From: Lewinellaceae bacterium
Lineage (GTDB): Bacteria; Bacteroidota; Bacteroidia; Chitinophagales; Saprospiraceae
Length of the DNA: 64,000 nt
Assembly: GCA_020636045.1 (NCBI GenBank)
Contig: JACJYP010000004.1
Location: 310,001 to 374,000 of the forward strand
Direction: 5' to 3'
Shown here: piece by piece, positions 28,678 to 38,222 of the stretch
How positions within the stretch are numbered: position 1 is the stretch's first letter
How the letters are laid out: the number at the start of each line of letters is the position of its first letter
Notes under the pieces: model-generated
Told to the model about the DNA's origin: nothing
Databases searched by the model: none
The model's input: only the letters and a program-made list of their open reading frames with translations
Position numbers and translations under genes: made by a program

Positions 28678-30231
28678 TTATCGCAATCCTGCCGTCGGGC
28701 CGGGCCAGTCGTCGGTGCGGAATGGCGTTGCCGGCAGGCAGGTTTCATTTGTCAGGTTGGGTTCGAGGGGGTTATTGTTGAATGCATACCGCACCGCTTT
28801 GGGCGCCGGCACCTCGTCCGACCACACGACTACGGTGTCCTTACCCTCGATCCGGGCGTTTGCCCAATACCATTTCCGGTCCTCTCCGGCGATGGCAAAT
28901 TCGCGCAGTGCCGTTCCCCTGCACATGCCCAGACCGGTACCCACTTCGTCAAACCGCAACCTTGCTTCATGTCCTGTAAAATCGGCCTCCCGGAATACAG
29001 GCCCAGACTTCGTGACATTTCGGCCGTACACATCGGCCATGGCCCAGAGAAACAGGCGTTTGCCTACATCGAGTTTGTTGACAGGATGGATGTCTGTAGC
29101 CTCGCCGATATCGATGGTCACGATCAGGCCGGTATTCGGCATTTGCATAAAGGTCTTTCGCTGTGCATCGCGCACGTGGCTCCAGGCCTCGTCGACGGGC
29201 AAATCCGACGACCTGCGAAAATTGGGCAACTGAACGATCGCAAATGGAAAATCTCCCTGCCCCCAACGTTCCCGCCACGCGCGGATCATGGTGGGGAGCA
29301 ACAGCTCGTATTGTTCGGCGCGCTCTTCATTCGACTCGCCCTGGTACCACAAGGCGCCGCGAATGCCGAACGGGATGAGCGGTCCGATCATGTTATTGTA
29401 AATCGAAGCGGCGATCCGGTAGTCCCTCAGCGCATCCGGCACCCTGGGCCTTCTTGGCGGTTTTGTCCCCGCAGAATCGGCCGCCGCAGTCGCGGCTTCC
29501 CAGTCCCGTATTTGCTGATCGAATGCGGCCTGCACAGCAGGTCGCTCCGCCGCCCATATCTTTTCGCGTTCGATGCACGGCCGGAGGTCTTCGGAAGCCG
29601 CCAGGTATTCCACCGGTGTCCAGGCTTCTGCCTGCGAGCCGCCGTAGGAAGCATTGATCAGTCCGACCGGAACGCCCAGTTCCCGGTAAAGTTCAAGTCC
29701 GAAAAAATAGCCTACCCCGGAAAACTCCCGCACGGTCGCTGGCGAACAAGGCTGCCAAACAGCCAGTCGGCCTTCGCTGCGTTTAAAAGCGACATCGCGA
29801 CTGACATTAAAAAGGCGAATATTGGGGTAATCGGCGGCTTTTATGGCTTCCTCTCCACCCGCCGACTGTTCCAGCATCCATTGCATATTCGATTGTCCGG
29901 AACACAGCCATACCTCACCCACCAGGATATTGCTCAGTTCGATCCGGTTGGTACCGGTGATGATCATGGATTCCGGTGTTGCATTCGCGGTGAGCGGGCC
30001 GATCCAGACGATCCAGTTTCCCGCGGCGTCGGTGATAACCGATTGGTTCAGGGTACCGAAAGTGACCCTGACGGCTTCGCCGGGGTCGGCCTTGCCCCAA
30101 ATGGGAACGGGGCGGTCGCGCTGCAACACCATATCATCGCCCAGTACATCCGGCAATCTGATTTCTGCCCGGCAGTCGTATCCCTGCGACCAGATAAAAG
30201 CAATCAGCGTCAATACAATCCTGATCTTCAT
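28678..30231 (-). CDS. SGNH-type sialate O-acetylesterase-like glycan esterase
   Basis: A 517-residue secreted esterase (signal MKIRIVLTLIAFIWSQGYDCRA). Beta-rich N-terminal domain (RLPDVLGDDMVLQRDRPVPIWG), then the nucleophile block EVWLCSGQSNMQW with Ser114, LINASYGGSQAEAWTPVEYL, GALWYQGESNEERAEQYE and the Asp-His pair in IGEATDIHPVNK near the end. Bacteroidota members of this DUF303 family are often called sialate O-acetylesterases but in glycan-use loci act on acetylated plant polysaccharides. Here it most likely removes acetyl groups from pectin or a xylose-containing side chain, given GH31 nearby. It is 19 bp before PL22 and 49 bp after rhaM. Confidence 0.85.
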   Translation of the reverse strand: MKIRIVLTLIAFIWSQGYDCRAEIRLPDVLGDDMVLQRDRPVPIWGKADPGEAVRVTFGTLNQSVITDAAGNWIVWIGPLTANATPESMIITGTNRIELSNILVGEVWLCSGQSNMQWMLEQSAGGEEAIKAADYPNIRLFNVSRDVAFKRSEGRLAVWQPCSPATVREFSGVGYFFGLELYRELGVPVGLINASYGGSQAEAWTPVEYLAASEDLRPCIEREKIWAAERPAVQAAFDQQIRDWEAATAAADSAGTKPPRRPRVPDALRDYRIAASIYNNMIGPLIPFGIRGALWYQGESNEERAEQYELLLPTMIRAWRERWGQGDFPFAIVQLPNFRRSSDLPVDEAWSHVRDAQRKTFMQMPNTGLIVTIDIGEATDIHPVNKLDVGKRLFLWAMADVYGRNVTKSGPVFREADFTGHEARLRFDEVGTGLGMCRGTALREFAIAGEDRKWYWANARIEGKDTVVVWSDEVPAPKAVRYAFNNNPLEPNLTNETCLPATPFRTDDWPGPTAGLR

Positions 30232-30280
30232 AAAGCAACAGCGTCTTTTATTTACAAGCTAAAAAGCGGCGCGGCATTTT

Positions 30281-30595
30281 TTAATCCAAGTGAAACACCT
30301 CTTTCAATGATTTCACTACCGGAGAATGATCCGGGTTCGTTTCCATGATGTCGGCCATAAATGCCCACCATTTTTTTACCACCGGATGGTTGGGAAGGAA
30401 GTCCTGATCGAAATGGTCTTCCAGTTTCTGAAAGGCGAACAAGGTCAGCGTCTCTTCATCGAGATATATCGAATAATCACGGACACCCGCTTCGGCAAGC
30501 ACTTGTTGAAGCTCCGGCCATATCTCGTCGTGCCGTTTCTTATACTCCACATCAAAACCCGGCCGGAGCTTCATTTTAAAGGCATTTCGTTTCAT
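30281..30595 (-). CDS. rhaM: L-rhamnose mutarotase (RhaM)
   Basis: A 104-residue enzyme of the RhaM/RhaU family that interconverts alpha and beta anomers of L-rhamnose before isomerisation. It has the typical length and the motif LRPGFDVEYKKRHDEIWPELQQVL with His22, the catalytic position reported for E. coli RhaM. Later come IYLDEETLTLFAFQKLED and the Trp-rich WWAFMADIMETNPD. Its start codon overlaps the GH31 stop (ATGA at 30592-30595), which suggests translational coupling. It links this polysaccharide operon to the rhamnose isomerase/kinase operon downstream of the GntR gene. Presence of the mutarotase among secreted enzymes suggests that rhamnose released by GH106 is imported and used directly. 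Confidence 0.96.
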   Translation of the reverse strand: MKRNAFKMKLRPGFDVEYKKRHDEIWPELQQVLAEAGVRDYSIYLDEETLTLFAFQKLEDHFDQDFLPNHPVVKKWWAFMADIMETNPDHSPVVKSLKEVFHLD

Positions 30596-33048
30596 TTTCC
30601 TGTCTTGAAGCTGATGTCCACTGCAATGTCATGTTTGCTCGTAATAGCAGGGGTTATGGTCAGCACATGGCTCGTTTCGTCGTATTGCCACCCTGCTCTG
30701 TCGACCAACATTCCGTTCAGCACGACTTTTTCCGGAGCCATCTCCGAATGTATCTTCAAAATATACTTCCGTTCCGACACCGGGAAATCGCCCTGCGGTT
30801 TTTTGATGCCGACCTGGACCATGCTCCCTTTTTGCGAGCAGGTAATATCCGTGCGGGCGAATGCGCCTTTCTGATAATCCAGGCTCTTACCGTCGTCATC
30901 GTACATGGAAAATCCGGAATTTCCCTCGGGGAATATCTCAAGCGTGATCAGGTCGACCGGTTTTTCGCCGATATAGTTCATTGCCTCCTGCATCGGAATA
31001 ATGGCGCCCCCCTTTACGAGGATGGGAATTTGGTCAAGCGGCGTCAACACCTGCAGGTATTGCTTTCCGCTGTAACGCTTGCCGGTATAGTAGTCGAACC
31101 AAACGCCCTTCGGGAGATAAACTTCCCGGGTTTGGGCGCCCTTGACCGTCACCGGACAGACCATCATCTGGCTGCCCAGCAGGTACTGGTCGGAGATGGG
31201 ATACACATTTTCGTCGTCCTGATACTCCAGCACCAGCGCCCGCATCATCGGCATGCCGGTCAGGTACATTTCATAGGAATGGCTGTACAGGTAAGGGATC
31301 AGGCGATACCGAAACAGCGTGTATTTTTTGAATATCGGCAGGGCATCCTCGCCATAGTTCCAGGGTTCTTTGTACCCCGGGTGGTCCATCCCGAACAAAT
31401 GCGCGACCGGACTCAGCAGTCCGAACTGGCACCAGCGGATATACAACTCGGGATCGGCATCGTGCTCGAATCCACCCATACAATGCGCCCAGTTGCCCAC
31501 GCCCGACAACCCGATGTTGATACCCGCTTTTACGACCGGAGCAAAATACTGCCATTCACTGGGCCAGTCGCCGGCAAAAATGAAGGGATATCGCTGGATA
31601 CCGGCATACCCTTCGCGGGTGTGGTTCATGCCCCGGATGCCGTTGAACTGCATGAATTTTTCATATGGCGCTTTTGCATAAGCCAGCGGGAAAACATTGT
31701 GCAGTTTTTCCGCTTCCAGCCCTGTCGGGCCGACTTTTTCACTTTCGTTTGCCTGGTGACCGAATGCGCTGCCTTCATCGGTTTTTACAAACCGGGCGCC
31801 GAGGGACGCCACTTGCATGACGCCGTTCTTCCACCACCAGTCCACAGCTTTTTGATCGAAAAAATTGACGAATTCGCCGGGGTTGTTGGCCTCAGGATAG
31901 GTGAATCCCAGCGCCCTGGCCTGGTCGAGCAAATTCAGTTTGTCTCCGTTGTCGAACCGGGGCCTGATGTGTACGCCGGCCAGGTTGATATGCATGGCAT
32001 ACAGGCTGTCGAACATCCCTTTCGGGTCGTCGAAGGTCTCGCGCCATTCAAAAGTCGTGGCGCCTTTCCCGCCGTTTTTTCCAAATATACGCCAGGTGGA
32101 ATCCAGGTGCAGGATATCCAGCGGGATGCCCGTTTCCCTGAATTTTCGAACGAGGTTGACCACATAAGATGTCGAGGTCATTTCCTCATGCCCCCAAGTG
32201 CCGCCGCTATAAGTACCGACATGCAGCCCCAGGGCGAACAGCGGCATCAGCGGGGCCTTGCCTGTGAGGTCGGTGTACTGGTCGAGGATCGCGGGAAAAC
32301 CCGGTCCATAAATAAAGTAATAATCCAGTTCGCCGTTTTCAGCGCGGAAACTGTAAGCGCCCGGCTGGGAAGCCCCCATATCCCATTCGCTGGCGAATGA
32401 ATTGTGCAGAAAAATGCCATAACCACGGGTGCTCATAAAAAACGGCACCGGGCAGTAATTGGCCTTCAGCACATTATAGGCGCCGATGATGTGCGGCCGG
32501 CCGGTGCCGCGGCCCACGTTTAGTGACACCTGTTTGCCCCGCTGGTCGGTAAAATCCATCCGTTCCCCGAATCCGAAAAAATGCTCGTCCGCACCCATCT
32601 GTTTCCGACAGAAGACCGCGTCGCCGTCTTTATAGGCGCCGCCGGGGCCGGGCAGGGTCTCTGAAGCCAGCAATTGACCGTCGGAACTGAAAATATTAAT
32701 ACTGAAAGGAGACTTTTGGATCGTCAGTTTCAACCGGCCGGTTTCCAGCAGAAAGGCATCGGCCGTTTCTTTCACGGTTACCTGCGCCTCCGGCCACTCA
32801 TATTTTACGACCATCCAGGGTTCGTTCTCCTCAAAATGTCGCGTCCAACTGGTGCGTATTCTGAGCATTGACTCCGTGCAGAATTCGATTCGCACGTCCG
32901 CATGTTCATTGGAAAAAAAGACGGCATTTCCCTTTTTTTCAAAACCGGACCGGTAGTCCCCTACCCCCGTCTGCGCACATACCGCCAATTGGATAAACAG
33001 AAGATGCAAAAGCAAACACAATTTCGACAGCGACAACTGCATTGACAT
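30592..33048 (-). CDS. GH31 family glycosidase (alpha-xylosidase or alpha-glucosidase type)
   Basis: An 818-residue secreted GH31 enzyme with signal peptide MSMQLSLSKLCLLLHLLFIQLAVCAQ. The N-terminal beta-sandwich has FFGFGERMDFTDQRGKQVSLNVG. The TIM barrel shows GIPLDILHLDSTWR, ARFVKTDEGSAFGHQ (nucleophile Asp in KTDEG) and FAGDWPSEWQYFAPVVKAGINIGLSGVGNWAHCMGGF with the acid/base Asp in GDW. Typical activities are alpha-xylosidase, alpha-glucosidase or alpha-galactosidase; the sequence alone does not discriminate. In a rhamnogalacturonan locus it may trim xylogalacturonan or another side chain. It is the first enzyme after susCD, 88 bp after the susD start-strand stop, and overlaps rhaM by 4 bp. 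Confidence 0.9.
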   Translation of the reverse strand: MSMQLSLSKLCLLLHLLFIQLAVCAQTGVGDYRSGFEKKGNAVFFSNEHADVRIEFCTESMLRIRTSWTRHFEENEPWMVVKYEWPEAQVTVKETADAFLLETGRLKLTIQKSPFSINIFSSDGQLLASETLPGPGGAYKDGDAVFCRKQMGADEHFFGFGERMDFTDQRGKQVSLNVGRGTGRPHIIGAYNVLKANYCPVPFFMSTRGYGIFLHNSFASEWDMGASQPGAYSFRAENGELDYYFIYGPGFPAILDQYTDLTGKAPLMPLFALGLHVGTYSGGTWGHEEMTSTSYVVNLVRKFRETGIPLDILHLDSTWRIFGKNGGKGATTFEWRETFDDPKGMFDSLYAMHINLAGVHIRPRFDNGDKLNLLDQARALGFTYPEANNPGEFVNFFDQKAVDWWWKNGVMQVASLGARFVKTDEGSAFGHQANESEKVGPTGLEAEKLHNVFPLAYAKAPYEKFMQFNGIRGMNHTREGYAGIQRYPFIFAGDWPSEWQYFAPVVKAGINIGLSGVGNWAHCMGGFEHDADPELYIRWCQFGLLSPVAHLFGMDHPGYKEPWNYGEDALPIFKKYTLFRYRLIPYLYSHSYEMYLTGMPMMRALVLEYQDDENVYPISDQYLLGSQMMVCPVTVKGAQTREVYLPKGVWFDYYTGKRYSGKQYLQVLTPLDQIPILVKGGAIIPMQEAMNYIGEKPVDLITLEIFPEGNSGFSMYDDDGKSLDYQKGAFARTDITCSQKGSMVQVGIKKPQGDFPVSERKYILKIHSEMAPEKVVLNGMLVDRAGWQYDETSHVLTITPAITSKHDIAVDISFKTGK

Positions 33049-33135
33049 AATTTTAAAAAGAGCCAGAGAGGCTGTGCGACTCCGGCTCTTTAGTGAGTGA
33101 CTGATTAAAAAATGAAGTGCAATTAACCTTTCGGA

Positions 33136-34650
33136 TTACAGATAACCCGGATTCTGAGTATACAAGCCCATTTTGACGTCCAGTTGGTTGGACGGGATCG
33201 GGTAAATGATAAAATCGGTGGTCACCGGCTGTATTTTGCCGGAGGCATCTTCCTTGGCGATCCAGGTGTTCATCACATCCAACACTTTACCGGTGCGCAC
33301 CAGATCGTCCCAGCGCAGGTTTTCACCCGCAAACTCTTTCCGGCGTTCGGCCAGCAGCATATCCAGGTCCACGTTGGAGACCATGCCCAAACCGGCACGA
33401 TCGCGCACGGCGTTGACAATACCGTCGACATCGCCTTGCGAGCCGGAAGCGCCTTGAAGGATGCACTCCGCTTTCAGCATCAATACGTCCGTGTAACGGA
33501 TGACCGGATAGTTGATCGACCAGTCGAAACGGTCGCCACCGGCTTTGGCAACATTCATGAATTTGTCGTAAAACTGCGCGTCGACATCTATGCCGTTTTC
33601 GTCGATGTAGCCGATCTGGAACGTCGGATCGACCCGAAGGTCGGCCATATCATACGACTCTAAAAGGTCGTCGGAGATCCGTTTCGAACCGTCGCCGGGG
33701 TTGCCCCCCGGGAATGTCAGGTTTGCACGGCCCCATCCTTCATCGTAGTATTCTGTCGGGTAATAACCGCCCGCACCGAGGCCGCCACCGATAAACTGGA
33801 GGTCGAATACGATCTCGGAATTGCCTTCATTGTTGTAGTCGAAAATGGCGGTATAATCATTCAGCATCGCAAATTTGTTGCTCTGGATGATGTCATTGAG
33901 CAGGTCAAGCGCAAGTCCGTATTCATTGGTCCCCAGACACGGTCCGTCGGGATGCAGTTTCGGGCCCGAGCGGGTCATATACACCCGTGCCAGCATGCCT
34001 TTGGCAGCATAGGAGGTTGCCCGTCCCTTGTCAGCGGCGCCGTATTCGGCCGGCAGGTTGGCAATTGCGAAGTTCAGGTCTGAAATGATCAGGCCATATA
34101 CATCCTCCACCGGGCTCCTGCCTACGTTCAGTGCTTCTGCCGGCGAAACGAAGGTTTCGAAGATCGGCACTTTCCCGAACCACTTCACCAGATCGAAATA
34201 GAAGAAGGCGCGCAGGAATTTGGCTTCCGCTTCGAAACGGGTCGCCAGTGCGGGATCGCCGATGACGCCGCGGTTCGCTTTCAACTGGTCCAGCACCGTA
34301 TTCGCGCGCATGATCGCGTTGAAGGTGACATTCCAGGTATTGGCGATCGTACCGAGCGTCGCGATGGTGTTCTGGAAGTTGTTGATCGCGTTCCAGTCGC
34401 GCACGCCGGCCTGTCCGGGGGTGTAGATGTTGTCGGAGCGCGACTCGTCCAGCACGACGTACATGCTGGGGTAGTCGATGTTGTTTTGCACGCCGAAACT
34501 GGCGTAAATACCGTTGACTGCCTGCTTGAAATCATCGGCGTTTCGGTAAAACCCGTTGCTGCCCGGGTCCGAGATCGGTGCCAGGTCGAGTTCTTTCTCA
34601 CAGGATCCGAACACGAATACCGAGCTTATGATCAAAAATATTTTTTTCAT
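33136..34650 (-). CDS. SusD/RagB-type surface glycan-binding lipoprotein (rhamnogalacturonan operon)
   Basis: A 504-residue lipoprotein with Cys17 after SVFVFGS (MKKIFLIISSVFVFGSCEKELD). SusD features: LAPISDPGSNGFYRNADDFKQAVNGIYASF, FEAEAKFLRAFFYFDLVKWFG, IRYTDVLMLKAECILQGASG, LLAERRKEFAGENLRWDDLVRTGK and the end IIYPIPSNQLDVKMGLYTQNPGY. It forms the lid of the SusC barrel that precedes it by 67 bp. Its size (504) is smaller than the 607-residue partner in region 1. The cargo is inferred to be rhamnogalacturonan oligosaccharides from the enzymes that follow. Confidence 0.95.
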   Translation of the reverse strand: MKKIFLIISSVFVFGSCEKELDLAPISDPGSNGFYRNADDFKQAVNGIYASFGVQNNIDYPSMYVVLDESRSDNIYTPGQAGVRDWNAINNFQNTIATLGTIANTWNVTFNAIMRANTVLDQLKANRGVIGDPALATRFEAEAKFLRAFFYFDLVKWFGKVPIFETFVSPAEALNVGRSPVEDVYGLIISDLNFAIANLPAEYGAADKGRATSYAAKGMLARVYMTRSGPKLHPDGPCLGTNEYGLALDLLNDIIQSNKFAMLNDYTAIFDYNNEGNSEIVFDLQFIGGGLGAGGYYPTEYYDEGWGRANLTFPGGNPGDGSKRISDDLLESYDMADLRVDPTFQIGYIDENGIDVDAQFYDKFMNVAKAGGDRFDWSINYPVIRYTDVLMLKAECILQGASGSQGDVDGIVNAVRDRAGLGMVSNVDLDMLLAERRKEFAGENLRWDDLVRTGKVLDVMNTWIAKEDASGKIQPVTTDFIIYPIPSNQLDVKMGLYTQNPGYL

Positions 34651-34717
34651 TGTGTGCTGGTTTTAAACTGAGGCTGTTCAAAGTTATTTGCTTGAACAAC
34701 TTTAGACAGCCTCATAG

Positions 34718-37700
34718 TCAGAATGTGAGATTGAGACCAAAAATGATCGATTTCGCAAGGGGGAAGGCCCCGTAATCGTCGCCGGAATTGTTCACCGCTT
34801 CGGGGTTGAACCCGCCGGTGTATTTGTCGCCGCCGAAATAGTTTTCAGCAGTGGCATAGATCCGTGCGCCGGAGACCACTTTCCCGCCAAACAGGCCTTT
34901 CATGTTGTACCCGAGGGTGATGTTCCGGACGCGCCAGTAATCGTTCGGATACAGCCAGTCCGTATTCTTGATACGGCCGAAACTGGAAGACGCCTTGCCG
35001 CGCAATCCCGCGCCGGGGTCGTCCGCCGAACGCCAGCGATCGCGCCACAGCCCGAGGGTGTTGTCGACAAAACCCTGACCGGTGCGGTCCATGGCACGGC
35101 CGAAAGTGGAATAGATCTTGCCGCCCCACTGGCCCTGGATCAGGAAACTGAGGTCGAAACGTTTGAACGTGAAGGTATTGGTCATCCCCCATACGTAATC
35201 GGGGTTGGGATGGCCGGAAAGCACCCGGTCGGCAGGCGATATCACGCCGTCGCCATTTGCGTCGAAGTACTTGGGATCGCCTTCCTTTTGATTGCCGTAG
35301 AGCGCGGCGTTTCCGTCGATATCCGCTTTTGAAAGGATGCCGATCTGCTGCACCACGTAAAGGCTGTACATCGGCTCGCCCACCATGAGGATGTTGTGCG
35401 GAATATCCCAGGCGCCACCGAGGATCGGTGTGTTTTCCGGGCCAAGTTGAACGACCTCGTTTGTGTTGTGGCTGAAGTTGATGCTGCTGGTCCAGGAAAA
35501 ACGGCCCGTCAGGTTGCGGGTGGTCAGTTCGGCCTCCCAGCCTTTGTTCAATACTTCCCCGATGTTGGTCAGGGCCGTCGAAAACCCGATCGCAGTAGGT
35601 ACGGGGATGCTCAGCAGCAGATCACGGTTCCGCTTGGTGTAGTAGTCGAGCGAAGCAAAAATGCGGTTGTTGAACAATCCGAAGTCAAGACCGATATCGA
35701 TCGTCTCGGATTCTTCCCAGCTCAGATTCTGATTGGCGAAGTTGCTGGGCACCTGTCCGGGCGCCAGGCTGCCGCCGAATGAGTAGTTGTCAAAACTCAG
35801 AATGGATACGTGCGAATAGTCGCCGATGCCGTTGTTACCGGAAATACCCCAACTGCCGCGCAATTTCAGGCTGCTGACAAAGTCGACGCTTTTCATAAAG
35901 TTCTCTTCCGAGATGCGCCATCCGGCGGATACGGAGGGGAATACGCCCCATTTCGTTTCCGGGCCGAAGCGCGACGAACCGTCGCGGCGAAGCGAAGCGG
36001 CGATCAGGTAGCGGTTGTTGAAAGCGTACTGCAGACGCCCGAAGTAGGAGATCAGCGTGCTTTTTGTCTCGCGTGTAAAGGTCGTACCCGCGTTGATGTT
36101 GGCGGCATTCAGCGTCGTGATCACGTCGGAATTGAATCCGCCCGTTACCCGGATGTCCAGGTTATCAAATTTCGTGGTATTGTAGGAAGTACCTACGATC
36201 ACAGAGAAATCGTGCAGGTCATTGAGGACCTTGCCGTACGACAACGTGTTTTCGTTGACAAACGTCTGCCGGCGATAGCTCTGGAAACGGCCGGTTGCCG
36301 TTCTGTTTTGCGTAACCCAGGCCGGCGTGTAACTTTTATCATTCAGGTCGGCGTTGTCCAGGTTGGCGCTCGTTCTGAAAACCAAACCTTCCCACAGGTT
36401 GTACTGCGCATACGCCGTACCGATGGTGCGGAAGATCTTGCGATCGCCGATCGAATTTTCTACCACCCGGATCGGGCTGGAACGGGAGTTACCCCAGGTA
36501 TAGATCGCATTGTCGCCGACATTGACGTCGAGTCCGACAGAATCTTCCGACACCGGCACCATGCCCACCGTAATGTGGGTCTGCTGGTCTTTACCTTCTA
36601 CGCCGGGGTCGCTTGCGATGGCATAGGAAGGAGAAAGATTGATGCCGAATTTCAGTTTGTCACTGGCGTTGACTTCAACATTTGCCCGCGCGGAGTAGCG
36701 CTTGTACCCCACCCCGATGGCAATGCCTTCCTGGTTGAGGTAATCGCCCGAAATGTAGTAATTGACGAATTCATTGCCGCCGGCAGCAGATAGCTGATAG
36801 TTCTGGACGGCGCCGGTGCGGAAGAGTTCGTCCTGCCAGTCGATATAAGTCAGACCGGGGTGGCCGGGCATTGCCCAGCGTTCGTCCTTGATCAGGTTGC
36901 GGTTAAAACTTCCCAGGATCGCCAGGCGCTCCGCCGAGGTTTGATCGCGGGTCCTGTTCGGGCCGGAAGCCACCCAGGCATCATCGATCATTTCGGACGC
37001 ACGGTCTACCCACTCCTCTGCGCTGAGAATGTCGAGTTTTTTTACGGTTTTCTGAAAACCGTAACTCGAATTCAGGCTGATGGTCGCTTTACCCGATTTA
37101 CCCTTTTTGGTCGTGATGAGCACTACGCCGTTTGAGGCGCGCGAGCCATAAATGGCGGCGGCTGCCGCATCTTTCAACACCTCGATGGAGGCGATATCGT
37201 TCGGATTGATGTTGTCCAGCGGGTTGCCGGAGTCAAAACCGCCGTTCACATTTTGCTCGGACACCTCCAGCGGAAAGCCGTCCACTACGTACAATGGCTG
37301 GTTGTTGGCATTGATCGAGCCGGTACCCCTTACCTGCACGCGAAAACCGGCGCCCGGAAGGCCGCTGGTCTGCTGCACCCGCACCCCGGCCAACTGACCG
37401 ACAAGTGCCTGGTCGACACGTGATATGGGACGTTCATCCAGGTTCTCCGCATCGAAGCGGGCAATGGCACTGGTGACATCGGCGCGCTTTTGCGTGCCGT
37501 AGCCAATGACCACCACCTCGTCGAGGATATTTCCGGGCGTGAGCATGATCGTCACGAAGTCTACGCCTTCAATGGAAACCTCCTGGCGCTGGTAGCCGGT
37601 GTAGGAAGCAACCAGATTGGTGGCATCATCGGCGGCGCGCAGGGAGAATTTACCATCGGCATCGGTGATGGCGCCGGTAGTAGTGCCTTTTACGACGACC

Positions 37701-37849
37701 GTCGCCCCAACCAGAGGGGCGCTTGATTCCGCGTCCTGTACTGTCCCGGAAATCGTTCGCTGGCTCCATCCCTGTTGCAGCGCAAACAGGAAAATGCCCA
37801 GGGCCAGGTACATTTTGGGCCTGATCAAAGTTTGTAAAACAGGATTCAT
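34718..37849 (-). CDS. SusC-type TonB-dependent outer-membrane glycan transporter (rhamnogalacturonan operon)
   Basis: A 1043-residue outer-membrane transporter. Signal peptide to about SQ30, CarboxypepD-reg-like domain (TISGTVQDAESSAPLVGATVVVKG), EVVVIGYGTQKRADVTSAI (about 111-130), plug (LVGQLAGVRVQQTSG, YVVDGFPL, IYGSRASNGVVLITTKKG), then the barrel ending FGLNLTF. It is the first gene of the long minus-strand operon. A candidate -33/-7 promoter lies at 38001-38031, with a 17-bp regulator site 29 bp further upstream. Identity with the SusC at 5962 is limited outside the conserved motifs, so it is not a recent duplicate. The start at 37849 is accepted; the internal Met13 is a weaker alternative. 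Confidence 0.95.
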   Translation of the reverse strand: MNPVLQTLIRPKMYLALGIFLFALQQGWSQRTISGTVQDAESSAPLVGATVVVKGTTTGAITDADGKFSLRAADDATNLVASYTGYQRQEVSIEGVDFVTIMLTPGNILDEVVVIGYGTQKRADVTSAIARFDAENLDERPISRVDQALVGQLAGVRVQQTSGLPGAGFRVQVRGTGSINANNQPLYVVDGFPLEVSEQNVNGGFDSGNPLDNINPNDIASIEVLKDAAAAAIYGSRASNGVVLITTKKGKSGKATISLNSSYGFQKTVKKLDILSAEEWVDRASEMIDDAWVASGPNRTRDQTSAERLAILGSFNRNLIKDERWAMPGHPGLTYIDWQDELFRTGAVQNYQLSAAGGNEFVNYYISGDYLNQEGIAIGVGYKRYSARANVEVNASDKLKFGINLSPSYAIASDPGVEGKDQQTHITVGMVPVSEDSVGLDVNVGDNAIYTWGNSRSSPIRVVENSIGDRKIFRTIGTAYAQYNLWEGLVFRTSANLDNADLNDKSYTPAWVTQNRTATGRFQSYRRQTFVNENTLSYGKVLNDLHDFSVIVGTSYNTTKFDNLDIRVTGGFNSDVITTLNAANINAGTTFTRETKSTLISYFGRLQYAFNNRYLIAASLRRDGSSRFGPETKWGVFPSVSAGWRISEENFMKSVDFVSSLKLRGSWGISGNNGIGDYSHVSILSFDNYSFGGSLAPGQVPSNFANQNLSWEESETIDIGLDFGLFNNRIFASLDYYTKRNRDLLLSIPVPTAIGFSTALTNIGEVLNKGWEAELTTRNLTGRFSWTSSINFSHNTNEVVQLGPENTPILGGAWDIPHNILMVGEPMYSLYVVQQIGILSKADIDGNAALYGNQKEGDPKYFDANGDGVISPADRVLSGHPNPDYVWGMTNTFTFKRFDLSFLIQGQWGGKIYSTFGRAMDRTGQGFVDNTLGLWRDRWRSADDPGAGLRGKASSSFGRIKNTDWLYPNDYWRVRNITLGYNMKGLFGGKVVSGARIYATAENYFGGDKYTGGFNPEAVNNSGDDYGAFPLAKSIIFGLNLTF

Positions 37850-37947
37850 AAACAGTTAGCTTTTGATTGTCAGAAATGAGTTTAAAAGCGTTAGGTGCCT
37901 TGGTTTTATACCTTTTGGAGGTTCAGACGATTGCTCCGAACTGCCTA

Positions 37948-37969
37948 CCAAATCGCAATCATGATTTGG
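37948..37969 (-). promoter_or_regulatory. Inverted repeat in the susC leader
   Basis: CCAAATC (37948-37954) and GATTTGG (37963-37969) form a 7-bp perfect inverted repeat with an 8-nt spacer. If transcription starts just after the -7 element at 38001-38008, the repeat lies about 25-50 nt into the susC leader RNA, so it can be an RNA hairpin or a roadblock operator. Confidence 0.4.
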
Positions 37970-38000
37970 CGTACCATTTTCAATCGAAATATTATTTCGT

Positions 38001-38031
38001 CAAAAGTATGGAGTAATACCATACCCGCAAC
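38001..38031 (-). promoter_or_regulatory. Candidate promoter of the susC-rhamnogalacturonan operon
   Basis: On the minus strand TACTTTTG (38008-38001) matches the Bacteroidota -7 consensus TAnnTTTG in all fixed positions. GTTG (38031-38028) is 19 bp upstream and matches three of four bases of the -33 TTTG. The predicted leader to the susC start is about 145 nt. Confidence 0.6.
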
Positions 38032-38059
38032 CTGAACAGGGGCCGTTTCGGAGAAAAAC

Positions 38060-38076
38060 TGTTCTGCACTATTCTG
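38060..38076 (-). promoter_or_regulatory. Predicted activator site, copy 1 (susC operon)
   Basis: Read on the minus strand the site is CAGAATAGTGCAGAACA: two CAGAAYA heptamers whose starts are 10 bp apart. It matches the site at 39320-39336 in 16 of 17 positions, has the same orientation to transcription and ends 52 bp before the first base of the -7 element. It is followed by a T-rich run, as is the second copy. Confidence 0.68.
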
Positions 38077-38222
38077 GGTAGATAGCGAAAAAAATCAGGC
38101 CTTCCGGCCGGGAACGGGCAGGAATTACGATCGCGATTTCAGGTGGAAAGCACTGTAAATGAGAAAGGAAGTTGCCTGTGTTACGAAACCCTCATGCGAG
38201 AAAACGGGGTTGGGAGGCAGCG

